Below are positions 8,513 to 16,913 of a stretch of 64,000 bases of DNA, piece after piece. The notes beneath the pieces were generated by a model. That model worked only from the letters and a program-made list of their open reading frames with translations. It had not been told where the DNA came from and ran no database searches. Source of the DNA: DASWJQ01 sp964517315 (lineage in GTDB: Bacteria > Chloroflexota > Anaerolineae > Anaerolineales > E44-bin32); NCBI GenBank assembly GCA_964517315.1, contig CAZFCJ010000002.1:1-64000 (forward strand). The letters run 5' to 3'. Each line of letters starts with the position of its first letter. The first letter of the stretch is position 1. A program made the translations under genes and the position numbers.

Positions 8513-9406
8513 CTAACCGCGGACCTCAACGCCCGCCAGCCGCTCCAGAGCCTTGATCAGCGCGTGGTTGCCCTCGCTGCCGAGTCCTTCCCGCTGAAGG
8601 ACTCGGTATAAATTGAAGACCAGGCTGGTTCCCAGCGCCGGCACGCCGAGCCGGTCGGCCTCGTCCAGCGCCAGGCGCACGTCCTTCTGCTGCAGGTCGA
8701 TCGTGAACCCCGGGCGCCAGTCCCGCTCCAGGATCTGCGGGCCGCGATTGCTGAGCATCCATGATCCGGCGGCCCCTCCTTCCACGGCCTGGAGCGCCCG
8801 CTGCAAATCGAGGCCGCCCGCGGCGGCGAACAGGAGCGCCTCGCTCATTGCCAGCGCGTTGCCCACCACCAAAATCTGGTTGACCAGCTTCACCCGCTGA
8901 CCGTCGCCGTGGCCGCCGACGTGAGTGATCGTGCTGCCCATGGCCTCGAAATGGGGCCGGGCCCGCTCGACCTGGTCGGCCTCGCCGCCGACCATGATGC
9001 TCAGCGTGCCCTGCTCGGCGCCCTCACTGCCGCCGCTGATCGGGGCGTCCAGCATGTGCACGCCCTGCGCCTCCAGCTTTTGTGCGATCTCCTCGGTGGC
9101 CCGCGGGCTTATCGTGCTCATATCGACCACCAGATCGCCCTCCGAGGCCCCGTCGAGCACGCCCTCCAGCCCCAGCACGACCTCTCTCACGTCCAGCGTC
9201 TCGCTGACGCACGTGAAGACGATCGAGGCGGCCGCTGCGGCCTCGCGGGCGCTGTCGGCGGCGGCTGCGCCGGCCTGGACCAGCGGCTCCATCTTCTCTG
9301 CGGTCCGGTTCCAGACCGTCACCTCAAAGCCGGCCTCCAGCAGATTGCGCGCCATGCCGGAGCCCATGATACCCAGTCCGATGAACCCCACCTGCTCTGT
9401 TGCCAC
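8513..9406 (-). CDS. 3-hydroxyisobutyrate dehydrogenase-family NAD(P)-dependent reductase
   Basis: Beta-hydroxyacid dehydrogenase (MmsB/GarR/GLYR family), which interconverts a short 3-hydroxyacid and its semialdehyde with NAD(P). The Rossmann motif GFIGLGIMGSGMA is at the N-terminus. DAPISGGSEGAEQGTLSIMVGG is the family's substrate-binding loop, and the catalytic Lys is in QRVKLVNQ. About 297 residues is normal length. The GTG at 9406 is chosen because GGGAGGG lies four bases upstream; an ATG six codons earlier overlaps that site. Its place 105 bases behind odhB on the same strand may only be coincidence; the substrate is not predictable. Confidence 0.88.
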   Translation of the reverse strand: MATEQVGFIGLGIMGSGMARNLLEAGFEVTVWNRTAEKMEPLVQAGAAAADSAREAAAAASIVFTCVSETLDVREVVLGLEGVLDGASEGDLVVDMSTISPRATEEIAQKLEAQGVHMLDAPISGGSEGAEQGTLSIMVGGEADQVERARPHFEAMGSTITHVGGHGDGQRVKLVNQILVVGNALAMSEALLFAAAGGLDLQRALQAVEGGAAGSWMLSNRGPQILERDWRPGFTIDLQQKDVRLALDEADRLGVPALGTSLVFNLYRVLQREGLGSEGNHALIKALERLAGVEVRG

Positions 9407-9511
9407 GCGTCCCTCCCGAAGCATCGTGAAACTTTCGTATAGCCTTATTACTTTTTACGAGAATAGCCCAAGCATGCATATGTGTGTGTTCGACGTGGCT
9501 ATGCGCATTAA

Positions 9512-10765
9512 TTACTCGTCGAACAAGAACAGCTCGCCCGGATCCTCGACCGCCCGTTTCACGGTGGCCAAAAACTGCACGGCCTGCCTGCCGTCGACGA
9601 TCCGGTGGTCGTAGGTGAGCGCCAGGTACATCATCTGGCGCACTTGCAGTTCGCCGTCGACGGCCACCGGGCGCTCTTCGATCCGGTGCAGCCCGAGAAT
9701 ACCAACCTGGGGTGGATTGAGGATCGGCGTGCTCATCAACGAGCCGAATACCCCGCCGTTCGTAATCGAGAACGTACCCCCCCGCAGATCGTCGAGCGTA
9801 AGGCTGCCCTCCTGCGCGGCCTCAGCGAAGCGCCGGATTTCGCGCTCGATCTCGGGGAAGGTCATCTGATCGGCGTCGCGCAACACCGGTACAACTAAGC
9901 CCTCCTCCGCGCCCACCGCCACGCCGATATCGTAGTAGTGCTTGAGAACCATATCGTCCCCGTCGATCTCCGCGTTCAGGCGCGGAAATTCCCGCAGCGC
10001 GTGCAGCGCGGCCCGGATGAAGAACGAAGTGATGCCCAACTTGACCCCGTAGCGCTTCTGGAAGCGATCTCCATGCTGCGCGCGCAGATCCATGACGGTC
10101 GCCATGTCGGCGTCGTTGAACGTGGTGAGCATGACCGCCTGGTCCTGAGCCTCGCGCAGGCGCGAGGCGATGGTGCGCCTGCGTCGCGACATGCGAACCC
10201 GTTGCTCGCGGCGCTCCCCTTCGAGAGGCTCCTCCGCCTCGACCGGCGCCTCCGCTTCTACGGCCCCCGCCTCGCCAATTCGGGCTTCCACATCCGCCCT
10301 GCGGATCCGCCCGCCCGGTCCCGAACCGCGGATGCTCTCGAGGTCCACGCCGTGATCTTCCGCCAGCCTGCGAGCTACCGGTGTCGCTTCGACCCGCCCT
10401 GCCCTCGGCTCGCGGCCGTCTCCGCCGGCAGGGACCGGCTCAGGCTCGGGCTGCGGCTCGGCCTCGGCTTCGGCCTCTTCCTCTTCCGGTTCCGGGGCCT
10501 CCGCCTCGGGCTCCCCCTCCGCTTCGGCCGTCTCGTCGATCGTGCCTAAGACGTCGCCGACCTGGACGTCCTGTCCCTCAGCGATCTCTATGCTCCCCAA
10601 GACGCCGTCCCGCTCGGCCCCCACCTCCAAATCCACTTTGTCCGTCTCGAGCTCCACGACCGCCTCACCCACCCTCACCGGATCGCCTTCCCCCTTCAAC
10701 CAGCGACCGACGGTCGCCTCGACGATCGATTCACCCAGCTCGGGAACCACGATTTTCGTCGTCAT
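9512..10765 (-). CDS. odhB: Dihydrolipoamide succinyltransferase, E2 of 2-oxoglutarate dehydrogenase
   Basis: E2 core of the TCA-cycle 2-oxoglutarate dehydrogenase complex (also called sucB). It takes the succinyl group from E1 on its lipoyl arm and passes it to CoA. Three parts are visible. The lipoyl domain has the modified Lys at about 43 (ELETDKVDLE). A long Glu/Pro/Ala-rich linker follows, with the E1/E3-binding domain ATPVARRLAEDHGVDLESI near 130-165. The catalytic domain ends in YDHRIVDGRQ, with H387 and D391 as active-site residues. At 417 residues with one lipoyl domain it is a normal bacterial E2. It starts four bases after odhA and is surely co-transcribed. Genes for E3 (lpd) and sucCD are not in this window. 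Confidence 0.94.
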   Translation of the reverse strand: MTTKIVVPELGESIVEATVGRWLKGEGDPVRVGEAVVELETDKVDLEVGAERDGVLGSIEIAEGQDVQVGDVLGTIDETAEAEGEPEAEAPEPEEEEAEAEAEPQPEPEPVPAGGDGREPRAGRVEATPVARRLAEDHGVDLESIRGSGPGGRIRRADVEARIGEAGAVEAEAPVEAEEPLEGERREQRVRMSRRRRTIASRLREAQDQAVMLTTFNDADMATVMDLRAQHGDRFQKRYGVKLGITSFFIRAALHALREFPRLNAEIDGDDMVLKHYYDIGVAVGAEEGLVVPVLRDADQMTFPEIEREIRRFAEAAQEGSLTLDDLRGGTFSITNGGVFGSLMSTPILNPPQVGILGLHRIEERPVAVDGELQVRQMMYLALTYDHRIVDGRQAVQFLATVKRAVEDPGELFLFDE

Positions 10766-10769
10766 GATC

Positions 10770-13550
10770 TCATCTGCGCTCCTTCACCACCGCCTCAGGG
10801 GCCTTCCTTCGCTCGCCGAGCAGGGCCTTTTCAATGATCGCCCGCTGGTTGAATCTGTGCCAGGCGGCGGAGCCCTCAGCCGGGCTGGAGCTGGCCGGCC
10901 GCCCCACGAAACCGATCTCGTACCCCTCCAAGACCCGCCGCAGGCGCTTCTGCACATGCGGCCACGGACCCATATTCTCCGGTTCCTCCTGTGCCCATAC
11001 GATGGAATCGACGGAGCCGAACTCTTCCACGCGGGCCCGCAGCTCCTCGTGAGGAAACGGGGCCAGCTGCTCCAGGCGCAGTACGGCCACATCGCCGGCC
11101 TCTTCCCAGTGCTCGGATTCCTGGAGATCAACGGCCAGCTTGCCGCTGCACAGGATGAGCCGAGCCGCTTCCGGTCGGTCCGAGAGATCGAGCACCGGCT
11201 GCCAGCGCCCCTTAGTGAACTCCGCCCAATCCGACGCGACCTGGGGGTGCCGCAGCAAGCTCTTGGGGGTGAACACAACGAGCGGCAGCGGATCCTGCTT
11301 CAAGACCGCCGCCTGGCGTCGCAGAAGGTGAAAGTACTGCGCCGAGGTCGTGCAATTAGCAATCCTTATATTATTCTCGGCCGATAAAGTGAGAAAGCGC
11401 TCCATCCTGCCGCTGGAGTGATCCGGGCCGGCCCCTTCATAGCCGTGCGGAAGCAGGAGCATCAAGGAGGGCTCCACGCCCCACTTGGCCCGCCCCGACG
11501 CGATCATTTCGTCGACGGGCACTTGCGCGCCGTTGATGAAATCCCCGTACTGAGCCTCCCAAATCACCAGTCGCTCCGGCGCCTCCACGTTATAGCCATA
11601 TTCAAACGCCAACGCCGCGTTTTCGGTCAGTGGACTGTTGTGGACTTCAAACGCGGCCTGCGATTGTGGGAGGGACTGCAGTGGGACGAACTCCTCGCCG
11701 GTCTCGGTGTCGTGGAACACGGCGTGTCTCTGGCTGAAGGTCCCGCGTTCAACGTCTTCACCTGTGATCCGGATGGGGATACCGTCCTCAAGAATCGAGG
11801 CCAACGCCAGCTGCTCCGCGGTCGCCCAATCGACCGCGAGGTTCGAATCATCGGCGAAGAGCTGCGCCCGACCCTGGAGGACCCGCTCCAATTTGCGGTG
11901 CAGGCTGAAATCTTGGGGCACCTCGATCAGCGCCTGATTCAGCTCCCTCAATCGGTCCCGATCCAGCGCGGTCTCCACCCTGCCGGCTGCGCCCGGCGGC
12001 GGTGGCTCGGGCGGCCCTTCCGGCAGCTCCTCGGTCGGCTTCAGGCCTTCATACACCTCCTGCAGCTGCCCCATGTAGTCATCCCAGCGGGCCTGAAGGG
12101 CCGGGCGCTCGAAAACCCCCTCGTCAACCAGCGTCGTTCCCCAGCGTTCACGCACGGTGGGATGTTCTTCAATCACGGAGTACATCAGCGGCTGCGTGAA
12201 CGTCGGTTCGTCGCCCTCGTTGTGCCCGTAGCGCCGGTAGCCGATGACGTCGACCAGGAAATCGCGGTGGAACTTCGCCCGATAGGCGCAGGCCATCCGA
12301 ATGGCTTCTAAGCAGGCGATCGGGTCGTCGGCGTTCACGTGCACAATCGGGATCTTGAAGCCCTTGGCCAGGTCGCTCGCGAACAGGGTGCTCCGCCCCT
12401 CCACAGGGTCGGTCGTGTAGCCCAGCTGATTGTCGGCGATCAGGTGGACGGTGCCGCCGGTCGTATACCCCTCGAGCCGAGCCATGTTCAACGTCTCAGC
12501 GACGACTCCCTGTCCCGGAAAACCCGCGTCGCCGTGAATCAGCACCGGCACCGTCAGCGAGGGGTCAAACTCGGGCGCGCCCCGCCCGGACGCGTCGGTT
12601 CCCAGCGCGCGCGCCATGCCTTCGATCGCCGGATTGATCGCCTCGACGTGGCTCGGATTGGCTGACAGCGATATCGCCAACCCCGAATGGGGCTCATCTT
12701 TGCGTTCGGCCACGGTCCTCTTGGCGCCTTTGTGATATTTCACATCCCCCGTCCACTCCAGATCGTCCATGAACTTGCGCGCCGCCAGCGGGTCCTTGAA
12801 CTCCGCCAATATCTGAGCATAAGGCTTGTTCAGAATGTGAGCCAGCACGTTCAAACGGCCCCGGTGCGCCATGCCGATCAGCATGTTGGACAGGCCGCGC
12901 TCCGCCGCGTCGCGCACGACTTCGTCGAGCATCGGGATCAGCATGTCCAGCCCTTCGATCGAGAAGCGGTGCTTGCCGGGGAAAATGCGGTGCACAAACT
13001 GTTCGAACACCTCGACCTCGGTCAGACGGTCAAGCAGCGCAACCCGATCGATCGGCGCCTGCGGAGGCCGAAAACGCTGCGTCTCGACCACATCACGCAG
13101 CCATTCCCGCTCCTGCGGATCACGAACGTGGTTGAAATCGTAGCCGCTGGACCCGCTGTAAACACGGCGCAGCCTCTCCACCGCTTCGCCGGCGTCCGCC
13201 GCGCCTTGCGCCACGGGGCCTCCGACGACGGACGCGGAGAGAGAAGTCAGATCGCCTTCTTTTAATCCGTGAAACTCCGGATCCAGGGTCGGGTCGCCGA
13301 CGTTCGGCGCTCCCAGCGGATCCAGATCGGCCGCCAGATAGCCGTAAGCGCGGATGGACTGGACGTAATGAACCGCCCCCACGACGCGGGAGAGGTCGAG
13401 CTCCGTGAGTCGCGCACGGGATCCGCCGCTCTCGTCCCATTCTCGGAAAAGCTGCCGCGCCTGCGGGTCGACACTCTCTGGGTCGTGTAGGTAGCGCTCG
13501 TAGAGCGCCTGCACATAGCCCGCGTTTGGGCCGTGGAAGTCCTCCAGCAT
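10770..13550 (-). CDS. odhA: 2-oxoglutarate dehydrogenase E1 component
   Basis: Thiamine-diphosphate-dependent decarboxylase of the 2-oxoglutarate dehydrogenase complex (sucA), about 926 residues from the ATG at 13550 (MLEDFHGPNAGYVQALYERY). This start gives the family's N-terminal helix that binds E2. The frame is open 45 codons further upstream, but that part looks non-coding and overlaps the next gene. The ThDP and metal region is recognisable as HGDAGFPGQGVVAETLNM and HLIADNQLGYTT. The pyrimidine-binding domain has RMERFLTLSAENN and the QEEPENMGPW motif towards the C-terminus. It precedes odhB with a four-base gap. Together with odhB it indicates an oxidative TCA cycle. Confidence 0.95.
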   Translation of the reverse strand: MLEDFHGPNAGYVQALYERYLHDPESVDPQARQLFREWDESGGSRARLTELDLSRVVGAVHYVQSIRAYGYLAADLDPLGAPNVGDPTLDPEFHGLKEGDLTSLSASVVGGPVAQGAADAGEAVERLRRVYSGSSGYDFNHVRDPQEREWLRDVVETQRFRPPQAPIDRVALLDRLTEVEVFEQFVHRIFPGKHRFSIEGLDMLIPMLDEVVRDAAERGLSNMLIGMAHRGRLNVLAHILNKPYAQILAEFKDPLAARKFMDDLEWTGDVKYHKGAKRTVAERKDEPHSGLAISLSANPSHVEAINPAIEGMARALGTDASGRGAPEFDPSLTVPVLIHGDAGFPGQGVVAETLNMARLEGYTTGGTVHLIADNQLGYTTDPVEGRSTLFASDLAKGFKIPIVHVNADDPIACLEAIRMACAYRAKFHRDFLVDVIGYRRYGHNEGDEPTFTQPLMYSVIEEHPTVRERWGTTLVDEGVFERPALQARWDDYMGQLQEVYEGLKPTEELPEGPPEPPPPGAAGRVETALDRDRLRELNQALIEVPQDFSLHRKLERVLQGRAQLFADDSNLAVDWATAEQLALASILEDGIPIRITGEDVERGTFSQRHAVFHDTETGEEFVPLQSLPQSQAAFEVHNSPLTENAALAFEYGYNVEAPERLVIWEAQYGDFINGAQVPVDEMIASGRAKWGVEPSLMLLLPHGYEGAGPDHSSGRMERFLTLSAENNIRIANCTTSAQYFHLLRRQAAVLKQDPLPLVVFTPKSLLRHPQVASDWAEFTKGRWQPVLDLSDRPEAARLILCSGKLAVDLQESEHWEEAGDVAVLRLEQLAPFPHEELRARVEEFGSVDSIVWAQEEPENMGPWPHVQKRLRRVLEGYEIGFVGRPASSSPAEGSAAWHRFNQRAIIEKALLGERRKAPEAVVKERR

Positions 13551-13641
13551 GCTCACTGAATCAATCCTATCAGATGGAAAATGTCCGGTTGGGGTAGGGG
13601 TGGTTCGGCTCAAATTGCAGCGCAGCGGCCGGAAACCGGTC

Positions 13642-14673
13642 TCAGCCGCCGTCTGCGCGACTGAATGAACCGGACAGGATTTCATTCAGCCTGCCGCTCT
13701 CCCAGCAGGCCGCAAAGGCTTCCACCATCTGGAGGTCGAACAGCTTTCCGCCTTCGTCGATGATGGTTTCGTAGGCGAGCGTCACCGGAAGCGCCTCTCG
13801 GTACGGGCGATCGGAGGTCATCGCATCGAAGGTGTCCGCCACCGCCAGCATGCGGGCCTCTTCGGGGATCTTATCCCCCTCCAGGCCCTCCGGATAACCG
13901 GATCCATCCCAGCGTTCATGATGATACAGGACGACCGGGATCGCCGGAGACAGGTACGGGATGCCCTCGATCATTCTGGCCCCCACGATCGGGTGCTGCC
14001 GCATCTCCTGCCACTCCTCCTTGCCCAACGGCCCGGGCTTGCAAAGAACCGCTTCCCTCACCGCGATCTTGCCGATGTCATGGAGAATAGCCCCGAACTC
14101 GAGCGCCGAACGTCGCTGTGAATCCCATCCGAGTTCATCCGCCATCGCCTGGACGTAGGCATTGACCCGCTCTACGTGGTCGCGAGTGTACATGTCGCGA
14201 GCCTCAATGGCGTTGGCCAGCGTCGTGAGACTGGCCTTATAGGCCGCCTTCAGCTGAGCCAGCATCAATTCATCGGTGCGTTCGAGCCGGGCCTGAACAG
14301 CCGACAGCAGTTCGTGGCTCGTCACAGGCTTCGTGATGTAGTCGTCGGCACCGAGGGACTTGCCGGCGAAGATGTCCTCGCGTGTGCCGCGGGCGGTAAG
14401 GAAAATGAACGGGATGGCGGCCCCGTTCGGTCGCTTGCGCACTTCCTCAAACAGCTCGATCCCGTCCATTCCCGGCATCGAGATATCCGATAGGATCAAC
14501 GAGGGTTCCGTCTGATCCAGCTCATTCAAAGCCGCGCTGCCGTTGGGAGCAGTGCGCACCTTGTAGCCGGCGCCCTCCAGGATGTCGCGCAAAGCGACAA
14601 GCATGGCGGGATCATCTTCAACCACAAGCAGCCTCGACTCCTCGCTCGGTTCGAGTCGCTGAGTCACTTCCAT
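13642..14673 (-). CDS. Response regulator with REC and HD-GYP domains (cyclic-di-GMP phosphodiesterase)
   Basis: Two-domain signalling protein: an N-terminal receiver and a C-terminal HD-GYP domain that hydrolyses cyclic di-GMP. The receiver has the acidic pocket (VVEDD), the phospho-acceptor Asp in ILSDISMPGMDG, the conserved Thr in FLTARG and the Lys in YITKP. The HD-GYP part begins near residue 155 and has HDIGKI, then HHERWDGSGYPEGL with the GYP signature intact, so enzymatic activity is expected. The ATG at 14673 is used because a CAGGTG lies just upstream; an in-frame ATG at 14700 is possible. A histidine kinase is not adjacent. The preceding small gene on the same strand ends 32 bases before and is likely its operon partner. 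Confidence 0.9.
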   Translation of the reverse strand: MEVTQRLEPSEESRLLVVEDDPAMLVALRDILEGAGYKVRTAPNGSAALNELDQTEPSLILSDISMPGMDGIELFEEVRKRPNGAAIPFIFLTARGTREDIFAGKSLGADDYITKPVTSHELLSAVQARLERTDELMLAQLKAAYKASLTTLANAIEARDMYTRDHVERVNAYVQAMADELGWDSQRRSALEFGAILHDIGKIAVREAVLCKPGPLGKEEWQEMRQHPIVGARMIEGIPYLSPAIPVVLYHHERWDGSGYPEGLEGDKIPEEARMLAVADTFDAMTSDRPYREALPVTLAYETIIDEGGKLFDLQMVEAFAACWESGRLNEILSGSFSRADGG

Positions 14674-14704
14674 GGCACCTGAGCGAATATCACTTTCCAT
14701 CTGG

Positions 14705-15163
14705 CTAACCCGAATTCGCATTATTCTGACCGCTACGCCAGCGCGCAAACCGGTCATCGGTCCGCGCCCCCCTCCATGGGCGTCGATCCTTGGACTTGTA
14801 GGGTTTGACCCCCTTCATGGGTCTCGTCAACCTCAACGCAGCGTCGCGCGCGGCGACCTGGTCATCCAAGGCGATCGCCCGTTCAAGTTCTGCCGCGGCC
14901 TGAGACACCCACGCCCACCTGTGTCGAAAGCGATCGGCCTTCACCCAATAATCCCGCTTCTCCCAGGCCCTGGCTGCATCATGCACCGTATCATCGATCT
15001 CCTTCAGGGCCAGCAGGATGAAAGCGATCAGGTCCCCGGCCTCCTCGGGACCCGGATCCTGGGCAGCTGCGTAGCGCAGCGCCGTTGCGATTTCCCGCAG
15101 CCTTCGATTCCGGCGGGCCGCGCCCGCTTCACCCCTAATAACCCGTGACAATGCCTCGCTCAC
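14705..15163 (-). CDS. Small conserved-looking hypothetical protein
   Basis: A 152-residue soluble protein I do not recognise. It looks alpha-helical: Arg-rich N-terminus, then DLIAFILLALKEIDDTVHDAA and WEKRDYWVKADRFRHRWAW, and ends in a very basic tail (MKGVKPYKSKDRRPWRG). There is no signal peptide or membrane segment. It is considered real because the frame has good codon structure on the strand of its neighbours and leads directly into the REC/HD-GYP gene 32 bases downstream. The start is uncertain: GTG at 15163 has a GGAG right beside it, and a TTG four codons later also fits. A role linked to the downstream phosphodiesterase is possible only by position. Confidence 0.6.
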   Translation of the reverse strand: MSEALSRVIRGEAGAARRNRRLREIATALRYAAAQDPGPEEAGDLIAFILLALKEIDDTVHDAARAWEKRDYWVKADRFRHRWAWVSQAAAELERAIALDDQVAARDAALRLTRPMKGVKPYKSKDRRPWRGARTDDRFARWRSGQNNANSG

Positions 15164-15236
15164 CTCCGCGCGATACCGCTGCCGAATGATTATAGCCTCG
15201 CCGACCGCCCCTCAGCGACCATCAGACCATCCCCAA

Positions 15237-15264
15237 TTGGTACCGTTCGCCGGTACGGTAAGAT
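15237..15264 (+). promoter_or_regulatory. Likely promoter of smpB
   Basis: TTGGTA at 15237-15242 and TAAGAT at 15259-15264 are spaced by 16 bases and lie about 65 bases upstream of the smpB start. The match is moderate. Confidence 0.45.
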
Positions 15265-15328
15265 TGTAGGGTGAGTCCACGCCCAGGCACATGAGAATGC
15301 AAGGAAATTGAAAAGCAGGAGGTTGCTT

Positions 15329-15793
15329 TTGGCGGGGGAAGAGATCAAGGTCGTGGCCCGAAATCGAAAGGCCAGCCACGAGTACTTCTTGGAGGATCTC
15401 TACGAGGCCGGGATCGTGCTCAAAGGCACCGAGATTAAGTCGATCCGGGCCGGACAGGTCAGCCTGCAGGAAGCTTATGTCGCCATCGATCGCGGCGAGG
15501 CATGGCTCCTCGGCGCGCACATCGCGCCTTACGATCCGGCCAGTGATCTTAACCACGACCCCACCCGACCTCGCAAGCTTCTGCTCACGCGCCGCGAGCT
15601 CGATCAGCTGGACCAGCTGGTCCGTCAGCGCGGCTACACAATCGTTCCCATGCGCATCTACCTCGTCCGCGGCCTGGCAAAGGTCGAAATCGCGACCGCC
15701 CGTGGCAAGCGCAAGTACGACAAGCGCCGCAAGATCAGAGAGCGTGAGGCCGAACGCCAGATCGAACGCGCCCTGTCCGAACGCCGGCGCTAA
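15329..15793 (+). CDS. smpB: SsrA-binding protein SmpB
   Basis: Small RNA-binding protein that carries tmRNA into stalled ribosomes for trans-translation. The 154-residue protein has the family core: VVARNRKASHEYFLEDLYEAG, GIVLKGTEIKSIRAGQ and the basic C-terminal tail (GKRKYDKRRKIREREAERQI) that mimics the missing anticodon/mRNA. The TTG at 15329 is the likely start: AGGAGG at 15317-15322 stands six bases before it and it gives the family's normal length; an upstream TTG at 15308 has no such site. Its RNA partner ssrA is encoded 213 bases downstream on the same strand behind its own promoter. Confidence 0.95.
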   Translation: MAGEEIKVVARNRKASHEYFLEDLYEAGIVLKGTEIKSIRAGQVSLQEAYVAIDRGEAWLLGAHIAPYDPASDLNHDPTRPRKLLLTRRELDQLDQLVRQRGYTIVPMRIYLVRGLAKVEIATARGKRKYDKRRKIREREAERQIERALSERRR

Positions 15794-15967
15794 CCCGCCC
15801 CGATTCGCATAGCCTCACGGCCCTAGTGGATGTTGACCGCGGCGGTTCGTCGGATCGATGTGGTTATACGAAATTGACCGATCGCTGGCCGAGTAGCTCG
15901 CCCGGCACCACGAAAGACTTGCTCCAGCTGGCAAACTGTCTCATATGTCCTGAACAGATACAGGGCC

Positions 15968-15996
15968 TTTACGCTTCCAGCCAGCGCTGGTATACT
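15968..15996 (+). promoter_or_regulatory. Promoter of ssrA
   Basis: TTTACG at 15968-15973 and TATACT at 15991-15996 are separated by 17 bases. The mature 5' end of tmRNA lies 11 bases after the -10 box at 16007. Confidence 0.6.
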
Positions 15997-16006
15997 AGGA
16001 TCACGA

Positions 16007-16409
16007 GGGGATGAAAGGTATCGACGGGGGTAACCAGACGGCGAACTGCAAGCCGAGAGGCGCCGAACTCGTAAAATCAGCGCAACCAATAAGTGCCACA
16101 CGCACTGACTATGCGGCTATGCCGCTCGCTGCGTAAAAACAGCGAACGAGCGTAGCTCGGCTCCCAGCGGGAGCCCGTCCCTCGGAGACGCCCCTCGACC
16201 GGATCCGGGAGGACGACGGTAAGTTGAGGTGCCGTGTGAGATGGCCGCGTATCACACGAAAGTCGGTCTTCGGGCTGATGCGGCTGGCCGGTCGGAACAC
16301 CCCGTCCGCTGGGGCCCGTCCGGTGAGAGCCCAAATAGGCGGACTAAGCTTGTAGAGGTTTGCCGATCGGTGCTTCCGGACGCGGGTTCGAATCCCGCCA
16401 TCTCCACCA
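16007..16409 (+). ncRNA. ssrA: Transfer-messenger RNA (tmRNA)
   Basis: One-piece tmRNA of about 403 bases that rescues stalled ribosomes and adds a degradation tag. The 5' end GGGGATGAAAGG followed by TATCGACGGGG is the hallmark of tmRNA, and the 3' end has the tRNA-like GGACTAAGCTTGTAG stretch, a T-arm (GCGGGTTCGAATCCCGC) and an encoded CCA at 16407-16409. The ends pair as an acceptor stem (GGGGATG with CATCTCC). The tag reading frame is 16095-16136: after AATAAGT the resume codon GCC begins the peptide ATRTDYAAMPLAA, ended by TAA. The LAA end is the usual protease degron. smpB lies upstream and a strong terminator follows. Confidence 0.96.
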
Positions 16410-16414
16410 ATACG

Positions 16415-16443
16415 ACATGGCGCCCGTTCGGGCGCCATGTTTT
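16415..16443 (+). terminator. Rho-independent terminator of ssrA
   Basis: A perfect 11-bp stem (ACATGGCGCCC with GGGCGCCATGT) closes a four-base loop GTTC. It is followed by TTTGCTT and starts six bases after the tmRNA CCA end. Confidence 0.92.
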
Positions 16444-16913
16444 GCTTACACGAGTCGACCGTTAATATGTTGACTGGAAACTTGGAGATGGGGGACTCGC
16501 AATTCGGGTCCCTCCTCTTGGAATCGCAATTCGGAGGCCGGGTCCTCATAGATCGTAAGGGGGATGCGTGACCCGGATTCTCGAGCGCCCAAGCCCCGTC
16601 CACGCGTGAACCTCGTTCAACTTGGGGGCACGACACACCTGCCCAGACCGTCAGGTGCTGGGTGTCGTGCCCCTGGAATTGCTCGGAATGACCATGACGG
16701 GCAGCTGGCCCCCTATCCGCGAAGGCGTTCGTGGTTAACGGGTAGCTGCTCCACGAAAGGGATTATCTCAGATTACAAAGGGACGTTAGGTCGTTGTGTC
16801 TTCGTGTTAAACCCTGCTGGCAATTCGTACCGGGTTGACTGCAGATTAAAGACTGAAGACTGGCGATGCAAGTAAAAAATGCCAGGCGCCTGATGCTAAC
16901 GGCCCGAGGCCAT
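16444..16913. other. Structured non-coding stretch between ssrA and the FHA gene
   Basis: About 470 bases with no convincing reading frame but several fold-back elements. GGGAC at 16492-16496 pairs with GTCCC at 16508-16512. An 11-base direct repeat TCGCAATTCGG occurs at 16497-16507 and 16524-16534. A long hairpin has a perfect 12-bp stem, GGGGCACGACAC at 16625-16636 with GTGTCGTGCCCC at 16662-16673, plus an inner 5-bp stem ACCTG/CAGGT. TTCGTGG at 16728-16734 pairs with CCACGAA at 16751-16757. None has a T-tract. It could be an unknown small RNA region or remnants of repeats. Confidence 0.45.

Noticed and set aside
13551..13685. N-terminal extension of odhA
   Set aside because: The frame is open for 45 more codons, but this part overlaps the REC/HD-GYP gene end and reads unlike E1 proteins, which start at the MLEDFHGPN region.
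16385..16409. Integration site (att) at the 3' end of ssrA
   Set aside because: tmRNA 3' ends are common integration targets, but no second copy of the 3' end was seen in the window and the neighbouring genes are not mobile-element genes; the recombinase is 8 kb away with ordinary genes between.
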